Source: Mixophyes australis
Lineage: Eukaryota > Chordata > Amphibia > Anura > Limnodynastidae
Direction of reading: 5' to 3'
Length of the DNA: 64,000 nucleotides
NCBI GenBank assembly: GCA_036250195.1
Contig: JAVHZZ010000009.1
Coordinates: 43,119,824 to 43,183,823 of the forward strand
The stretch's first letter is position 1. Each line of letters opens with the position of its first letter. Made by a program: the position numbers and the translations under genes. Positions 1 to 11,499 of this stretch are shown here, in pieces. The notes under the pieces were generated by a model. The model did not search any database, was not told the DNA's origin, and worked only from the letters and a program-made list of their open reading frames with translations.

Positions 1-501
1 ACCCACTCCTCTACGCAGTCCAGGTACATTTATTGGTGCGAATCATACAAGTTCAGGGTTTTTAATATATATTGTGGTGACCCACTCCTCTACGCAGTCC
101 AGGTACATTTATTGGTGCGAATCATACAAGTTGATGGTTTTCTTATTATATATATTGTGGTGACCCACTCCTCTACGCAGTCCAGATACATTTATTGGTG
201 CGAATCATAAAAGTTCAGGGTTTTTAATATATATTGTGGTGACCCACTCCTCTACGCAGTCCAGGTACATTTATTGGTGCGAATCATACAAGTTCAGGGT
301 TTTTAATATATATTGTGGTGACCCACTCCTCTACGCAGTCCAGGTACATTTATTGGTGCGAATCATACAAGTTCAGGGTTTTTAATATATATTGTGGTGA
401 CCCACTCCTCTACGCAGTCCAGGTACATTTATTGGTGCGAATCATAAAAGTTCAGGGTTTTTAATATATATTGTGGTGACCCACTCCTCTACGCAGTCCA
501 G
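1..501. repeat. 79-bp tandem repeat array, about 6.3 copies
   Basis: A unit beginning acccactcctctacgcagtc recurs at 1, 80, 163, 242, 321, 400 and 479. The spacing is 79 bp, except for one 83-bp unit with a variant AT-rich spacer. The last copy is cut at about 501, where sequence joined to the DNA-transposon end at 502-815 begins. Copies differ by only a few bases, so expansion looks recent. The array runs off the left edge of the window. It is probably internal to the adjoining transposon. Confidence 0.95.
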
Positions 502-815
502 AAAGATACCTCGTTGCAACGTTTTGGACTAATAACTATATTGTGAGGTGTTCAGAATACACTGTAAATTAGTGGAAATGCTTGTTATTGAATGTTATTG
601 AGGTTAATAATAGCGTAGGAGTGAAAATAAGCCCAAAAACTTGATTTTTAAACTTTTTATGTTTTTTTCAAAAAAAATCCGAATCCAAAACCTTAAATCC
701 GAACCGAGACCTTTCGTCAAGTGTTTTGCGAGACAAATCCGAACCCCAAAAATAATGAAAATCCGGATCCAAAACACAAAACACGAGACCTCAAAAGTCG
801 CCGGTGCACATCCCT
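502..815 (-). mobile_element. Terminal part of a DNA transposon (hAT-like MITE), left end beyond window
   Basis: Read on the minus strand, the segment starts at about 815 with ctagggatgtgcaccggcga, a terminus typical of abundant non-autonomous DNA transposons in fish and amphibian genomes. It continues through runs of the motif ATCCGGATTT/TTCGGATTT. No transposase frame is present. The left terminus is not visible, so target duplications cannot be checked. Assignment to hAT rather than another cut-and-paste superfamily is tentative. Confidence 0.5.
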
Positions 816-816
816 A

Positions 817-869
<53 letters not shown>

Positions 870-870
870 G

Positions 871-929
<59 letters not shown>
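816..929. repeat. (TA)n microsatellite
   Basis: An almost pure TA dinucleotide run of about 110 bp with a short interruption near 863-875. It directly abuts the transposon terminus at 815. Confidence 0.97.
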
Positions 930-933
<4 letters not shown>

Positions 934-2867
934 CTTCCCCGGTAACTGGTGGTTTTAAATGAATGAGTGTATAAGTGCAAGATTCCTGCTTTTAAAGCCT
1001 TAACTTAAATTAAAATCACAAAGATCAAACTCTTCACAAAGAAGCACACACTGAAACACACTACCTTAAGTCAAATACGACACTGCTCTTTCCTTATCTC
1101 CAGATGAGGAAGTTTGGGTGCCGTTGCATTGAGTCACGTGATTTTTTTTTTTTTTGTTCTGCCTGCATTTTTTTCCCCTCGATAACCATCAGCGGGCGAT
1201 AGCAGGCGGAGGGAGAACCTCTCAGGCTTGGCACCCCTCCCGCCTTACTTACCCCACTCACCGCCGGTCCTGAAAAGGGTGACCAGGAGCAAAGGGAGAA
1301 GTGCAGCCAGCCCAGGAAAATGTGAAAGTGAGGGATAGGGATACCAATAGCGTGTGATTGGACAGTGGAGAAGGGGAGGCTTGGCAAATAGGAAAGGGAA
1401 CAACTGAGGGTTAGGGAATAGAGCTATAGGGAGAATGTCTATGGAAGAGAAAATAGATGGGGAGAGAGAAAGAAGAACAAATTGAGCAGGTGAGGGAGGC
1501 TCTCCAGAAGGGCTGGCAGTGATGAGGCACAAACCTGGCCAAGAACAAAGCTGCTGATTTTCTCTTGAGGAAAAGGTGGAATGAGATGAGCACTGCTCAA
1601 TGGGGTTGGATGACTCACAGGGCAACCGGATAGATGGGACAGCTGCAGGATGACTCACACATTAGGAAGTGCTTGCAGTATCAGATAAATGGGCAAAGCG
1701 GGTGAGGGAGTAACAATAAAGAAACAGTAAAGGAAAAGACAAGAGGAAAGGACAAAAAATAGAATAAAAGAAAATAGAAGTTTAAAAACAAGGTGTGTAA
1801 AATGAGAGGAGCAAAAAAAACCAAAAGCCACAATTAAATCAGGAAATACCTAAATGGCAATCAATACAAATAAATCTAAAATACAAAATATTCCATATAC
1901 ACAGAATGGCAAGATTATAGTAAATGTGAAATTGACCAAATCACTTCCAGACACTGTTCTAGCTGCAAACTCACAAAGCCAAGAAGAAACGATCACACAC
2001 CAATAAATAGACTCGTACATCCTTTATCCCTCCCCACTTCACACCCATTGGTCCTTTCCTATAACCAACCCAGCAGCAGAACGTTAACTGCTTCTTTAAA
2101 CCCTACCCTCCCATATGCAGAAATCGTAATACAACCTTGGTGTTTTAACACCTCCTGGCTTATACAACCCTCTGTTATCTATAAAAATAATGAAAAAAAT
2201 ATATAAGCTATACATCTATTTATTATTGAATAAAATTAATATAGTTTATTAAGAGAAGATCAAGCACAACCGACTATAATACAACAGTTTATGTTATTTA
2301 TGTCATAGCACACATGATGATGCCTATCGCACTTTAGATTTTATCTGTATGAACCCGCAATTCAAACAAATTTCATAACTGAATAAATTTGTGTTTTTAA
2401 AACCACTCTTAAAGAATTAGATCATTTTTCTTGGGGTAACATAAATATATCTTTCAGTTCACCCTGTAATATCACAGTGGTTTAAATAATTTTAATATAC
2501 AAACAATAGAGAACTGCATTCTGACATTGGGGAGCAGAATAATGGTGAGAAACAGACTGGGGTGTCGTGTACTTGGTGACTATGTACTAAGATATTGACA
2601 CTGGGGAACTTCATACTTAAAAAAATGAAATGTATTCTAGACACTGGGGTCAGATATTACAACTTTGTGTAGTCATGTGGCCAAATGTAAAATGAATAAA
2701 AAAATGTGTTGTGCAGGAATATGGAAACCGTTATAGCAGGCAGAATGATCCTGGGCCTCACTTTCTAACAGTGTCCTATAAAATAGCTTTTCTAATAAAA
2801 TAATCATATGTCCCTTGACACTAGCATCAGGTACCTTTATGCTTAAAGCTGCACTACCATCTAAGTG
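930..2867. other. No recognisable gene or element
   Basis: Mixed-composition DNA with a moderately G-rich, purine-biased patch at about 1180-1560 and AT-rich sequence after it. The reading frames here are short, overlap on opposite strands and show no domain. I see no splice-bounded exon, RNA gene or repeat boundary that I can support. Confidence 0.5.
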
Positions 2868-3586
2868 TGTTAGGACCGCGGCTAACTGATATGTTTTTAG
2901 AACCAGACTAGTAGAGGGCTTCACCATTATCAGCCGCCTTTCCCGTAGAACAAGATGCGTTCGGATGTACTCGGATTCCCCCAGGACTTGACTCTATGGT
3001 AGTTGAAACTTATCAGTGTAACTGTAGTGCCGGGTAGAAAATCAGAATACTGGAGGCAGAAATCAGGGACAGGCCTAGGGTATGGGTCTGTAGCAAGCAG
3101 GATAGTCAGAATACAAGTTGAAGATCAGGGCAGGTAGCAAACACAGGAATCCAGAAAACAGGCAAAGGTCAAGAGGGCACAAGAGTTCAAGCGAGGTCTC
3201 GAAAACAAGTCAAGGTCACAACAGGAAAATCAGATCTCAGAACAGCCAAGTATCACAGATACAGGGAAGCAGGTCAGCAAGTATTCTGTACACACAGAGC
3301 ACTATAACCGGCAGAGAGGATAAGGCCTCCATGCCTTAAATACAGAAAGCAGCCAATCAGAGATAGGCCCACACATACAAGCAATAATCAACATGGAGCC
3401 GCCAAATGAATAAATCAGTACTCCTCCTATTGCCCAAGGAGGCTGATTGATAATAATGCCTGGCTGTAATTTTCTGGCCATTGCCTAGGTGACGGCCGAG
3501 ATGAAACACCGGATATGATGTCCCGGCTGTCACCATGACAACCGGGAGGTGAGGGAAGTGAGCCACGGCCATGGAAGCTCGTGACA
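2868..3586 (-). mobile_element. Solo LTR of a Gypsy-type retrotransposon
   Basis: On the minus strand it begins TGTCACGAGC and ends CCTAACA, giving TG...CA termini over 719 bp. Internal order matches the LTR of the complete Gypsy element in this window: a CCAAT-box-like TGATTGGCTG, then a TATA-like TATTTAAGGC about 10 bp later, then a pyrimidine-rich transcribed part. The flanks are aagtg (left) and aagat (right), only partly alike, so the target duplication is decayed or the copy is recombinant. No internal retroelement sequence adjoins it. Confidence 0.7.
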
Positions 3587-4263
3587 AAGATGGTTAAACT
3601 TTTAAGTTCACCACTGTGAAATAAATATGGTGGTATGGTATGACGGGAAGTTCTGAATCTATCTCTACAGCACCACACAGCCTAGGTTTTTGGTGGGGCT
3701 GAAACCCGGCAGTACAGAGCAGTCTCTGGAGCTCTAGGGAGGTGATGGAACAGATCATTCATAGGTGATAATGCAGCTTTAAGTATGTAATCAAAAGACC
3801 CTCTTCAATGGTTACTGCCACCAAGTAATAGACAATTTGTACTAACAAAATAAAAATTCCAGTAAGGGGCAGATAGTAAAAGTATGTTTGCTTCCTTATG
3901 GCCTTTGTTTAGCAGTCAAATCTCCTTCTTCATAGGCTACATATAGTAATTTCTCATTGTCATTTATACATTTAAGTTTGCTGTCTTGGAAACAGCTAAG
4001 AAGGAGAAATTTGTGAAAATATTTTCAAAAATCAATAGGATTTATTAAAACATGTTTTTTTATGGTTGTAATCTATTTTTCTACAGTAAAGGGTGAACTG
4101 TAAATTCCTTAGATGTCAGTATATTTCTTCATATATAAATGTCTCACTGTATGCTGCAGCATTTCTGAAAATATGTCTAAAATGTTTTTCACCTGTTGGC
4201 AGCAAGATCTCATTCATATTTTATACATTTATTAGCAAGTTGGTTACACATATAACATAGAAC
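3587..4263. other. Unassigned DNA between two solo LTRs
   Basis: AT-rich sequence with no supported coding frame, terminal repeats or tandem structure. It contains the left target-site copy (agaac, 4259-4263) of the next LTR. Confidence 0.5.
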
Positions 4264-4960
4264 TGTTAGGAACCCCTCTAGCCGGTACAACACAACCCGG
4301 AGTCTGCTCTAGTGTTCACTGGAGGCCCTAGTGGTGGGGACAGACTTGGCTGCAGACTAGCAGAGGGTCGTGAAGTACGTACCGGCTAGGGAGAACCCAG
4401 GAAAGCGAAGTGAAGTCCAGGCAAGGGTCGAGGGCCGACAGCAGACAGCGACTCCAATAAAAAAGCTGAGGTCAAGGGTCACGAGCAAACAGGAAAGTCG
4501 GTAAACACGCCAGAGGTCGGGGTCACAAGAAACACAGGCAGGGTCCAAATCTAGGCAAGGGGTCATACACGGGCAATCCAGCAAAATATCCAAAGGACAG
4601 GAACAAGGAGCAGGGCAGGTCAGCAGAACTGGTAACAGAGCGCTGTAACCGGCAGTGAGGCTGCAGACCTCACTGTCTTCAATATCAGCATCAGCCAATC
4701 AGAGCCTAGCTCTGAAATTACATACAGCCCCTACTTAATTAATAATGCCCTTATTAAATTAGCCCACAGGCTTGCGTCAATTCCTGCGCACGCGCCCGGC
4801 TGTCGCTAGCTGCCGGGACGCGGCGCTACTACCGCTGGCGTCTGACAATGATCGGGTAGACTCCGGAAATGACGTCCCGGTCGTCAAGGTGACAGCCGGG
4901 ACGTCAGAGGACACCAGAAGCGAGCCGCGGCGGCTGTGAGTACCGCCGCGGCTCGTAACA
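4264..4960 (-). mobile_element. Solo LTR of a Gypsy-type retrotransposon with exact 5-bp TSD
   Basis: The minus-strand ends are TGTTACGAGC and CCTAACA, 697 bp apart. The insert is bounded by identical AGAAC at 4259-4263 and 4961-4965, a perfect 5-bp target duplication. It shares the segment around agcgctgtaaccggcagtga with the LTR at 2868-3586, including a CCAAT-like box (TGATTGGCTGATG), so the two belong to related families. A GC-rich promoter-like part (about 4780-4950) precedes these boxes on the minus strand. The single LTR with intact duplication implies LTR-LTR recombination removed the interior. Confidence 0.9.
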
Positions 4961-7900
4961 AGAACAAAGCCTTTTGATTATCATATCTGTTTTCAGGATG
5001 CCTAGTTTCATCTACTTTAAATGTTTAATGTATTTAAGTCAAAATATATTACCCATGGAGGGATATTTCTGCTAACAGGCAATGAAAGTATTTCACCTCA
5101 GGTAGCAGAATGTTGGATGACAGGAAGCTGGATGAGTAAATGAACACATTGTAAACTGCCTAGTTAGCAATGATAGGATAACGTGCCAGAAAAATATCCT
5201 GCACCATTACAGGAGATAGATTATATTAGTATTGTCATATCAGAAAGTAGAAAAATAGACATGTAATGCATTTCATTATGTGCAAATTCACCTATTTATC
5301 TGCGTTACATATATAGGTGCGCACCAGCCTTCCCCTTTTAGGATCTGTTCCTGTAAAATTAATTTACACCTACTCTTTATGGTTAAGCTGAAAATGTGCC
5401 TGATGAAAAGAACATAAATGTCACTTCATGGTTCTTCCTATTAACGCTTTAGAACCACTCCATTAATTAATGTTAAATTTAAACGTTCTATTCTAAAATA
5501 CTGCTCATTCCAGCCTCATTTATTTTTTATTTAATCATAAGAGCGGACATTTTGGCTACTATTATAATGTGTCACTTTTGTGGGATTTAATATTTTTATT
5601 ACATAGGGGTATTTATTGATTTATGCACTTTTATGTATCAAATATACCTAGATGGTAAAAAAAAAAAACCAGTGCTTATCATTGAATAACTCCTTATTAG
5701 TAGCACCTCCTAAGCACCAATAAACAACAATTCTTTGTGGGGAGAAAGAGGTTCTGTGGCCACCCGCAACGGAAAATCCTCCTAAAAATTCCCACTTCAA
5801 CCTGTGAATCTCATATAAATATCTGCAAAACTAAATATAGTTTTTACATGTAGGATTGAAACTTGAGGATCATTTAGCAGGGAAAATCTTGATAATTGCA
5901 ACTCTTCCCATCAAAAGTTGTTGAATTTTGCTGCTTCTGCAAGGATGTCACCATGCCTACCTTTTGGACTTCCCTCATGGGAGATCCTAGAGGGGATGTC
6001 CAAAGGGCAAGATTAGGGGTGTGATGATGTGATTTGTGTATCATGACCTTTCAACTCCACTATTCAATAATGCATTTTGTGTCCGTGTGCAACTCGGCAT
6101 ATTTTGCATCTTCAGGCCCCAACGACCTTTGCACGATTACCTGGATCACATCTTCACAGATTGGAGGCAGGTCCTGATGACACGGTTCAATGACAAGAAT
6201 CAAGAACCTGACCATCGCCACTTCTACCACAACTGGGGATACAAAATAACCCCTACATTCTGTGACACATCTCCCATCTGCTATTCAACAGGACACACAA
6301 CTCTGTGAGGTATCCACTGGACAAGCACACAAGTACGCAACAAGAGAAACACCTCCAAACAACTACCCCAAAGGAACACCAACAAGAAGCCAGTCCGGGA
6401 CCACTCCACAATACAGAAGAGAACAACAACACAAAACACAAAATGAATAATCAGAAAACTTCTTCACTCCAAAAATACCACACCATCTAAGTTGCACTAT
6501 GACACCCAGTTTGCCTTTCAAATAGGGTCAAGACCCCTAGCCTCTTCTGAAGGCAGCAACCAAACACAGCAACACTGACCACCATGCTTTACTGTACCTC
6601 TGTCTAGATGTTTTCTTGATTATAGCCAAGAAAAGCCTCCTAGATAACTATAAAAGCATTGGGCATGGAGATGACCACAGATGATAGCAGGGGAACTCAG
6701 ATTGAGTAGTTTTCACAACTCATCTGGAAGCTCTTATTTTATGTTCCTTGTCAACATACTAAGGGTTAGGTAGCTGACAAAAAAGGGCCTGCAGCCTGCA
6801 TGAAGAAGATCTGCCTTTAACTGTGGTCAGAAACAACGTGAACATTTTCAGAAAATGTGTCAAGACAAAACCCTGCTAGTTTTTAAGTCAGATTCAGTCA
6901 TTTCAAAGGATTTTGTAATCAGTGTTTTAAATCAGCCTTACAATATACTGTATGTACTGCTTTGTCTTTTTTAGAATGTTTTCAAACATTATTTGTTTCA
7001 ACTGTATCAAGTTGGATCATCCTGTAGCTAGTTAAACACAGTTTACTATAATGTCATTTTATTTGCAGCCCTAGAATGATAACAATATTTTATTTTGTAA
7101 GTATTTATAGTCTACTACCATTTGACCTCAAAATAAACATATTACTTCTGCAAGAATGACGTGTGCACTGTGTTTGCCTCCTTGGAATATTTTGCTTAAA
7201 GATTGCATGCTAAATCAATTTATAAATGGATTTTTCTCCTCTAAATGTATTGTCAACAATTTCTTTCTGTTTGCACCAGAGATTTGAGAATACATTTGAT
7301 GAAATTAGAATTGTTTGGCTAATAAAATGACTAGCTCTGCTAGTAAACAATGGGAGATATTCACTCATATTGATGTGTTTTGTTTATATATATCTTGGTA
7401 TTGTTGATTTACATATTGAACTGCCATTACTAGCTTGTTTAAAACATCTGATTTTTAAATCTCCCAAGTCAGTTATAAAACAAAGAGGAAAAATACTATT
7501 GATTTCTTTTTCTTCACTAGATGGCAGCATTTGCTCATTTTAACTCAAACTATATTCCTATAAAGAATATAACCAAATTGCTTTAAACTAAATATGTTTT
7601 TTTTGGGACGCCACAGATTTAAAGCACTTTTGGTACATAGTTACACACATTTAAGTGTTAAGTTTAGTTATCAGTCAAAGAAAGAAACAAGAGTGTACTA
7701 AATTCCCAAAGTATGTAATCTATTTACAAATACAACTCCACTTAGAGCACCGTTTTATCTTAAATGATGCAGCCAACAGCATGGCTTTAATTTGGGATTT
7801 TATTTAAAATGTACATCCTTAGTTAAAATTGTCATTGTTTATGTACATGTTTTATAACAAGTCTCTCTAATTGCTTTAACTGGATAATCTGACAACTACC

Positions 7901-8002
7901 ACAAACCAACTAGCAAAGACTATAAAAAATAAAGAAACTAAACACAAAAAGATGCATTTACTCTTCTGAACTGTGTTTTGGGCATTGTGACCTTTCACAC
8001 AG
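4961..8002. other. Long AT-rich stretch without a supported gene
   Basis: About 3 kb with no repeat ends, tandem arrays or domain-bearing frames that I can identify. A 90-codon open frame at 6036-6308 and shorter overlapping frames after it match no family I know and lack splice or promoter support. This may be unique or old, unrecognisable repeat sequence. Confidence 0.5.
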
Positions 8003-8096
8003 GATATACTAAATAAATGATAGCTAGAACCTGATTGGTTGCTATAGGCAACATCTCCACTTTTTCAAACCTGCTGTTTAGTAAATATATCCCTAA
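8003..8096. mobile_element. Half of a palindromic amphibian MITE
   Basis: The stretch containing cctgattggttgctataggc followed by the motif CATCTCCACTTTTTCAAACC and ending TTTAGTAAATATATCCCT matches, from memory, one arm of a very common palindromic MITE of frog genomes. The opposite arm is not present nearby, so this is a fragment. Confidence 0.55.
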
Positions 8097-9065
8097 ATTT
8101 ATGAAGAAGTAGGTGCAGGTAGTAATCCACCCAACTCTCATGCCCAGCTAACTCATCTTAACTTTGCAATCTATTACACCTAATAAAAAGATTTTTGTTT
8201 GCCATAGTAATGCTTGCTGTACTTGTCAATAGCAGCCTGGCAACAATCAGTGAAAATCATATACATTTACAGCTTTTCTTTCCTTGGCAACTCCCTCAAT
8301 GTTCTAATCCACTAGTCACCACTACGGCTCAAACTGTATGAAATATTTACACTTCTGTTTTGTGCTGTTAGGAAATGTAGTTTAGTCATAACAGATTTTA
8401 TACCTGTGAGCTCTTGATTTGGATGCTGTGAAGCAGGTGTAGTCCTGAAGCTTACAATACTAGTCAGACGGGACTCACTGGAGCCATGCACTGACCTCAA
8501 TATTGCTTCTAGAATCCTGCTAAATCACCAGGAAGATCGATCCTAAATTAACTGTACTATTGCCAGTAAAATAAGAATCCAAACAACTTTCTAAAACATT
8601 CTTCATATATAAAGGTGCACTGCATGTTTTTCCATAAAATTGCTCAGATTAGCAATTTTCAATTTTGATTTAGACTGGTATAGACCCTTTATGAGAGGGA
8701 CACTCCATAATGTAATGTGGACTTTATTAATTAGACTATGTGACTGAGCTTTGGATTTTTACATGATTGTGTTTTGATGGACAAACACATTATTCATTTT
8801 GTACTGCTGTTTCTTGGAGTACTGATGATAGACCGAGATGGTTGGGGAGGTGGTATGTGCATCCGAGAGTGGCGGCAGTGTCTCCGCAAAGTACATCGCT
8901 GACCCAAAGGTAGAGAGAGTTGAGGCCCCAGCTGGGTGGAGATTCATCAGAAAGATGATATAACAAGCAAAACAAATCTTGGAAAAGGTTTTTAGAAATC
9001 CAAATAAGGGAGATATTTCACTTTTAAAATTTATGTATGTGTTTTTAATGTTGTGAATTATTTTT
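8097..9065. other. No supported gene
   Basis: AT-rich sequence between a MITE fragment and a LINE 3' end. A 166-codon minus-strand frame overlaps the LINE end and is antisense to its C-terminal coding part, so I do not treat it as a gene. Confidence 0.5.
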
Positions 9066-9724
9066 AATACTGCAAAAATGACCGTCGCCTCTCTCTTCCC
9101 CCTGATCACCTCCTCCCACGGGCGTATCCAAGACTTTGCCCGTGCTGCCCCCCTCCACTGGAACAAGCTCCCTCCCTCCATCAGAACTTCCCCTAATCTG
9201 TCCAGTTTCAAACGGGCTTTGAAAACCCACCTTTTTCTTAAAGCCTTCCAGTCTCCCACTTAACTTCCTACCTTTTCTTCTGCCTCTTCCTCCCCCTTAT
9301 CCTTATCCTCCGTTCCTCCATCTCTCCCCCGTGTCTCTCTGTCTGTCTAACCCACCTCTTAGATTGTACGCTCCTTTGAGCAGGGTATTCATTCCTCCTG
9401 TCTTCACCACTGTTAACTCTGCTCTCCAGCTACTTAGCCCTCCTCCTTGAGGACCCTCTTTCCCGCGTCCCCTCTCACTCCCTCCTCTCCCCTCTAGGGG
9501 TCTCCCTGTCATCCGTGCCTTCCCTCTTGGACTCCATCGTTGGCGGACCTTCCCCTCTCCCCTCCTCCGCCCCTCTAGCGGTGCTTTGAGCTCACTGAGT
9601 TACTGTGATTATTGTTTACTGTACTGTGCTGTCTCACCTCGTATTGTAATCTCGTTTGTCCCTGTACGGCGCTACGGACACCTAGTGGCGCCCTATAAAT
9701 AAAAGTTAATAATAATAATACATA
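9066..9724 (+). mobile_element. 5'-truncated L2/CR1-superfamily LINE, 3' end
   Basis: The last about 60 codons of an ORF2 end at 9259-9261. They include FARAAPLHWNKLPPSIR and LSSFKRALKTHLF, which match the conserved C-terminal tail of L2/Rex-like LINE proteins. A C/T-rich 3' UTR of about 460 bp follows, closing with ggcgccctataaataaaag and a (TAA)n tail. The rest of the element is missing, as expected from incomplete reverse transcription. A second copy of this 3' UTR lies at 35235-35395. Confidence 0.85.
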
Positions 9725-10168
9725 AAGTGGTTAAATAATAAAGTTCTTTTGTTTCTGTTAATTTGCTTTGTCCTCTTTATTTAATAGAAGTGCAAATTTC
9801 AAGTTAGATTGTAGAAATCTTTATATGTATTTATTTAATAATGAATAATACACTTTGTGGTTTTCACTACAGTAACACCCCTGTCCCCTGTAAGTTGGAC
9901 CTTTTTTGGGGCTTTTTAGAATTGGTTTGAGCTTGTTTTTCACTTAGCGGTTGCTTGTTTTTCATTTCAGATTTGGCAATCCTGGTAGCATGCAGGGCTC
10001 ACTGTCCCTGCTGCTTCTCTTACCTTATATCAGTGTTTCCCAAAACCAGTCCTCAGATGATGTGTTGTAGGTAGTGTTCACATATTTGTGTGTGGGACCT
10101 GGTTTAGCTGATGCCTTCCAGAAGCATTTTGGGGATGCCAAGATCCTGCAGAAAACAAATAAGCCTTT
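9725..10168. other. No supported feature
   Basis: AT-rich spacer followed by a weakly structured stretch. I see no coding or repeat boundaries. Confidence 0.45.
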
Positions 10169-10320
10169 ACAGTGCCGTAACTAGATATTTGTGTGCCCTG
10201 GGCGAGACAGGGCACCGGCGCCTCCCATCTAAGTGGGAGTGACATTTGCCGAGTGGGTGTGGCCAACCTAATGTGGGGGTGTGGCTAGCACTTTACTGAC
10301 AGAATTCTGTTACACATATT
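10169..10320 (+). mobile_element. DNA-transposon terminus fragment
   Basis: The sequence begins cagtgccgtaactagatatt, resembling the CAGTGGCGTAACTAGA terminus seen in non-autonomous DNA transposons, then a short GC-rich part. It runs into a (TA)n tract, and the other terminus is not identifiable. Recognition is from memory of the terminal motif only. Confidence 0.35.
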
Positions 10321-10332
10321 TGCAAATCCATG

Positions 10333-10333
<1 letters not shown>

Positions 10334-10387
<54 letters not shown>
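10334..10387. repeat. (TA)n microsatellite
   Basis: Uninterrupted TA dinucleotide run of about 54 bp. Confidence 0.97.
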
Positions 10388-10391
<4 letters not shown>

Positions 10392-11124
10392 TTTTTATTA
10401 TTATAATCTATTAATATTAACTTACTCCTGTCTTTGCTACTATAGCAGCCTCCACTCTTTTGGGAAGGCATTCCACTAAATTTTGGAACATGTCTCCAGG
10501 AATTCAGCTACAAGATCATTAGTGAGGTTGGGGCACTGATGTTGGGCACTGAGGCCTTATTCGGAGTCAGCATTCCAATACAACCCAAAGGGGATCGATG
10601 GGCTTGAGGTCAGGGCTCTGTGCAGGCCAACCAAGTAAAAAATAGCAGCAACCTGCACTCCAATTACTGGAAATGACACAAGAGCTGCAGGATTGGCAAG
10701 GTCTCCCTCCTTGATAGCAATACATAGCAGATAAGCAATCATGTGCTCATTGTTTCTTTCTGTCAAATGCTGACAGGGAAATAATTCAATAGATAAGAAG
10801 TATTTTAAATCAGATATATTTTCATGTACACTACTAATGTGGGAACACATTTAATAAACAAATGATAGTTATGTGCAAAAAAAAAAAAAAAATATTGTCA
10901 ACATAACAAAAAATAAATATATAACATTGGATAACCTGCTATCTACTGTGACTTGGAACAGGCTAAGATTCAGCTCACTAACTAAGATGTTGGCTAAAAG
11001 CATACGTTGAGTGTACATATAAAAGCTCATAGATATAGCAAACATATTATCTAGTATCAATTAATTGTTATTTTTTCCCAGCCCATTTCCCACTCCCACT
11101 AGTCACAGGATCTATAATAACAAT
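10388..11124. other. Unassigned sequence upstream of a PLE
   Basis: It contains a stretch (about 10440-10640) that looks like a decayed repeat, but I cannot name the family. A short poly-A run lies at 10877-10891. No gene is supported. Confidence 0.4.
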
Positions 11125-11410
11125 GGCGCTCAAATCAGAATTGTAAGTCAATTATAAAATGTCCAAATCCACCATAAACACTTCCTCCATACGAGGTGGC
11201 AGACCTTCTTCAAATTTCCGGACGGTACCCCGAATGTAAACAATCTGTAAAAAAGGCAGAAGGAACAAAAGGGCATCAAATAGTACAGTATCCTCTGGGA
11301 AGTATCCCCAAATCACCAATAGTGTGATATATGCATACCAAATGTAAGAAGTCTTTGAGCTCATCACATAATGCTGGATGTATCAATGTCAATAACTTCC
11401 ATAATCTCCA
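11125..11410 (-). repeat. Inverted terminal fragment (pLTR) of Penelope-like element 1
   Basis: The reverse complement of about 11230-11410 matches 16680-16860 closely (roughly 88% by eye over about 180 bp, including gatgagctcaaagacttctt). The 3'-flank sequence of the PLE is therefore present inverted at its 5' side. The motif ATGGCGCTCAAATCA at about 11124-11140 recurs in similar form (GTGGCGCTCAATTCA) at the start of PLE copy 2 near 53369. PLEs are known to carry pseudo-LTRs in direct or inverted orientation. Confidence 0.7.
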
Positions 11411-11499
11411 GAAAAAACAGAGAAGAAATTACATATAATAAGTAATGACACATTAAGAGATAGTGGTATATTTAACCTATCTATAGACACACCAGATAA

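Noticed and set aside
1..501. Regular direct repeats resembling an array (CRISPR-like)
   Set aside because: The 79-bp units are contiguous with no unique spacers and lie in eukaryotic transposon sequence.
1094..1658. Overlapping minus-strand frames of 97-137 codons
   Set aside because: They overlap each other in different frames over a purine-biased patch and carry no domain.
2863..3591. Exact target duplication for the solo LTR at 2868-3586
   Set aside because: The flanks aagtg and aagat match only in part, so I do not claim a duplication.
6036..6308. 90-codon frame with a protein-like composition
   Set aside because: No recognisable family, no splice or promoter context, and the length is within chance expectation for 64 kb.
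8759..9259. 166-codon minus-strand frame
   Set aside because: It is antisense to the conserved C-terminal coding part of an L2-like LINE and spans the LINE boundary.
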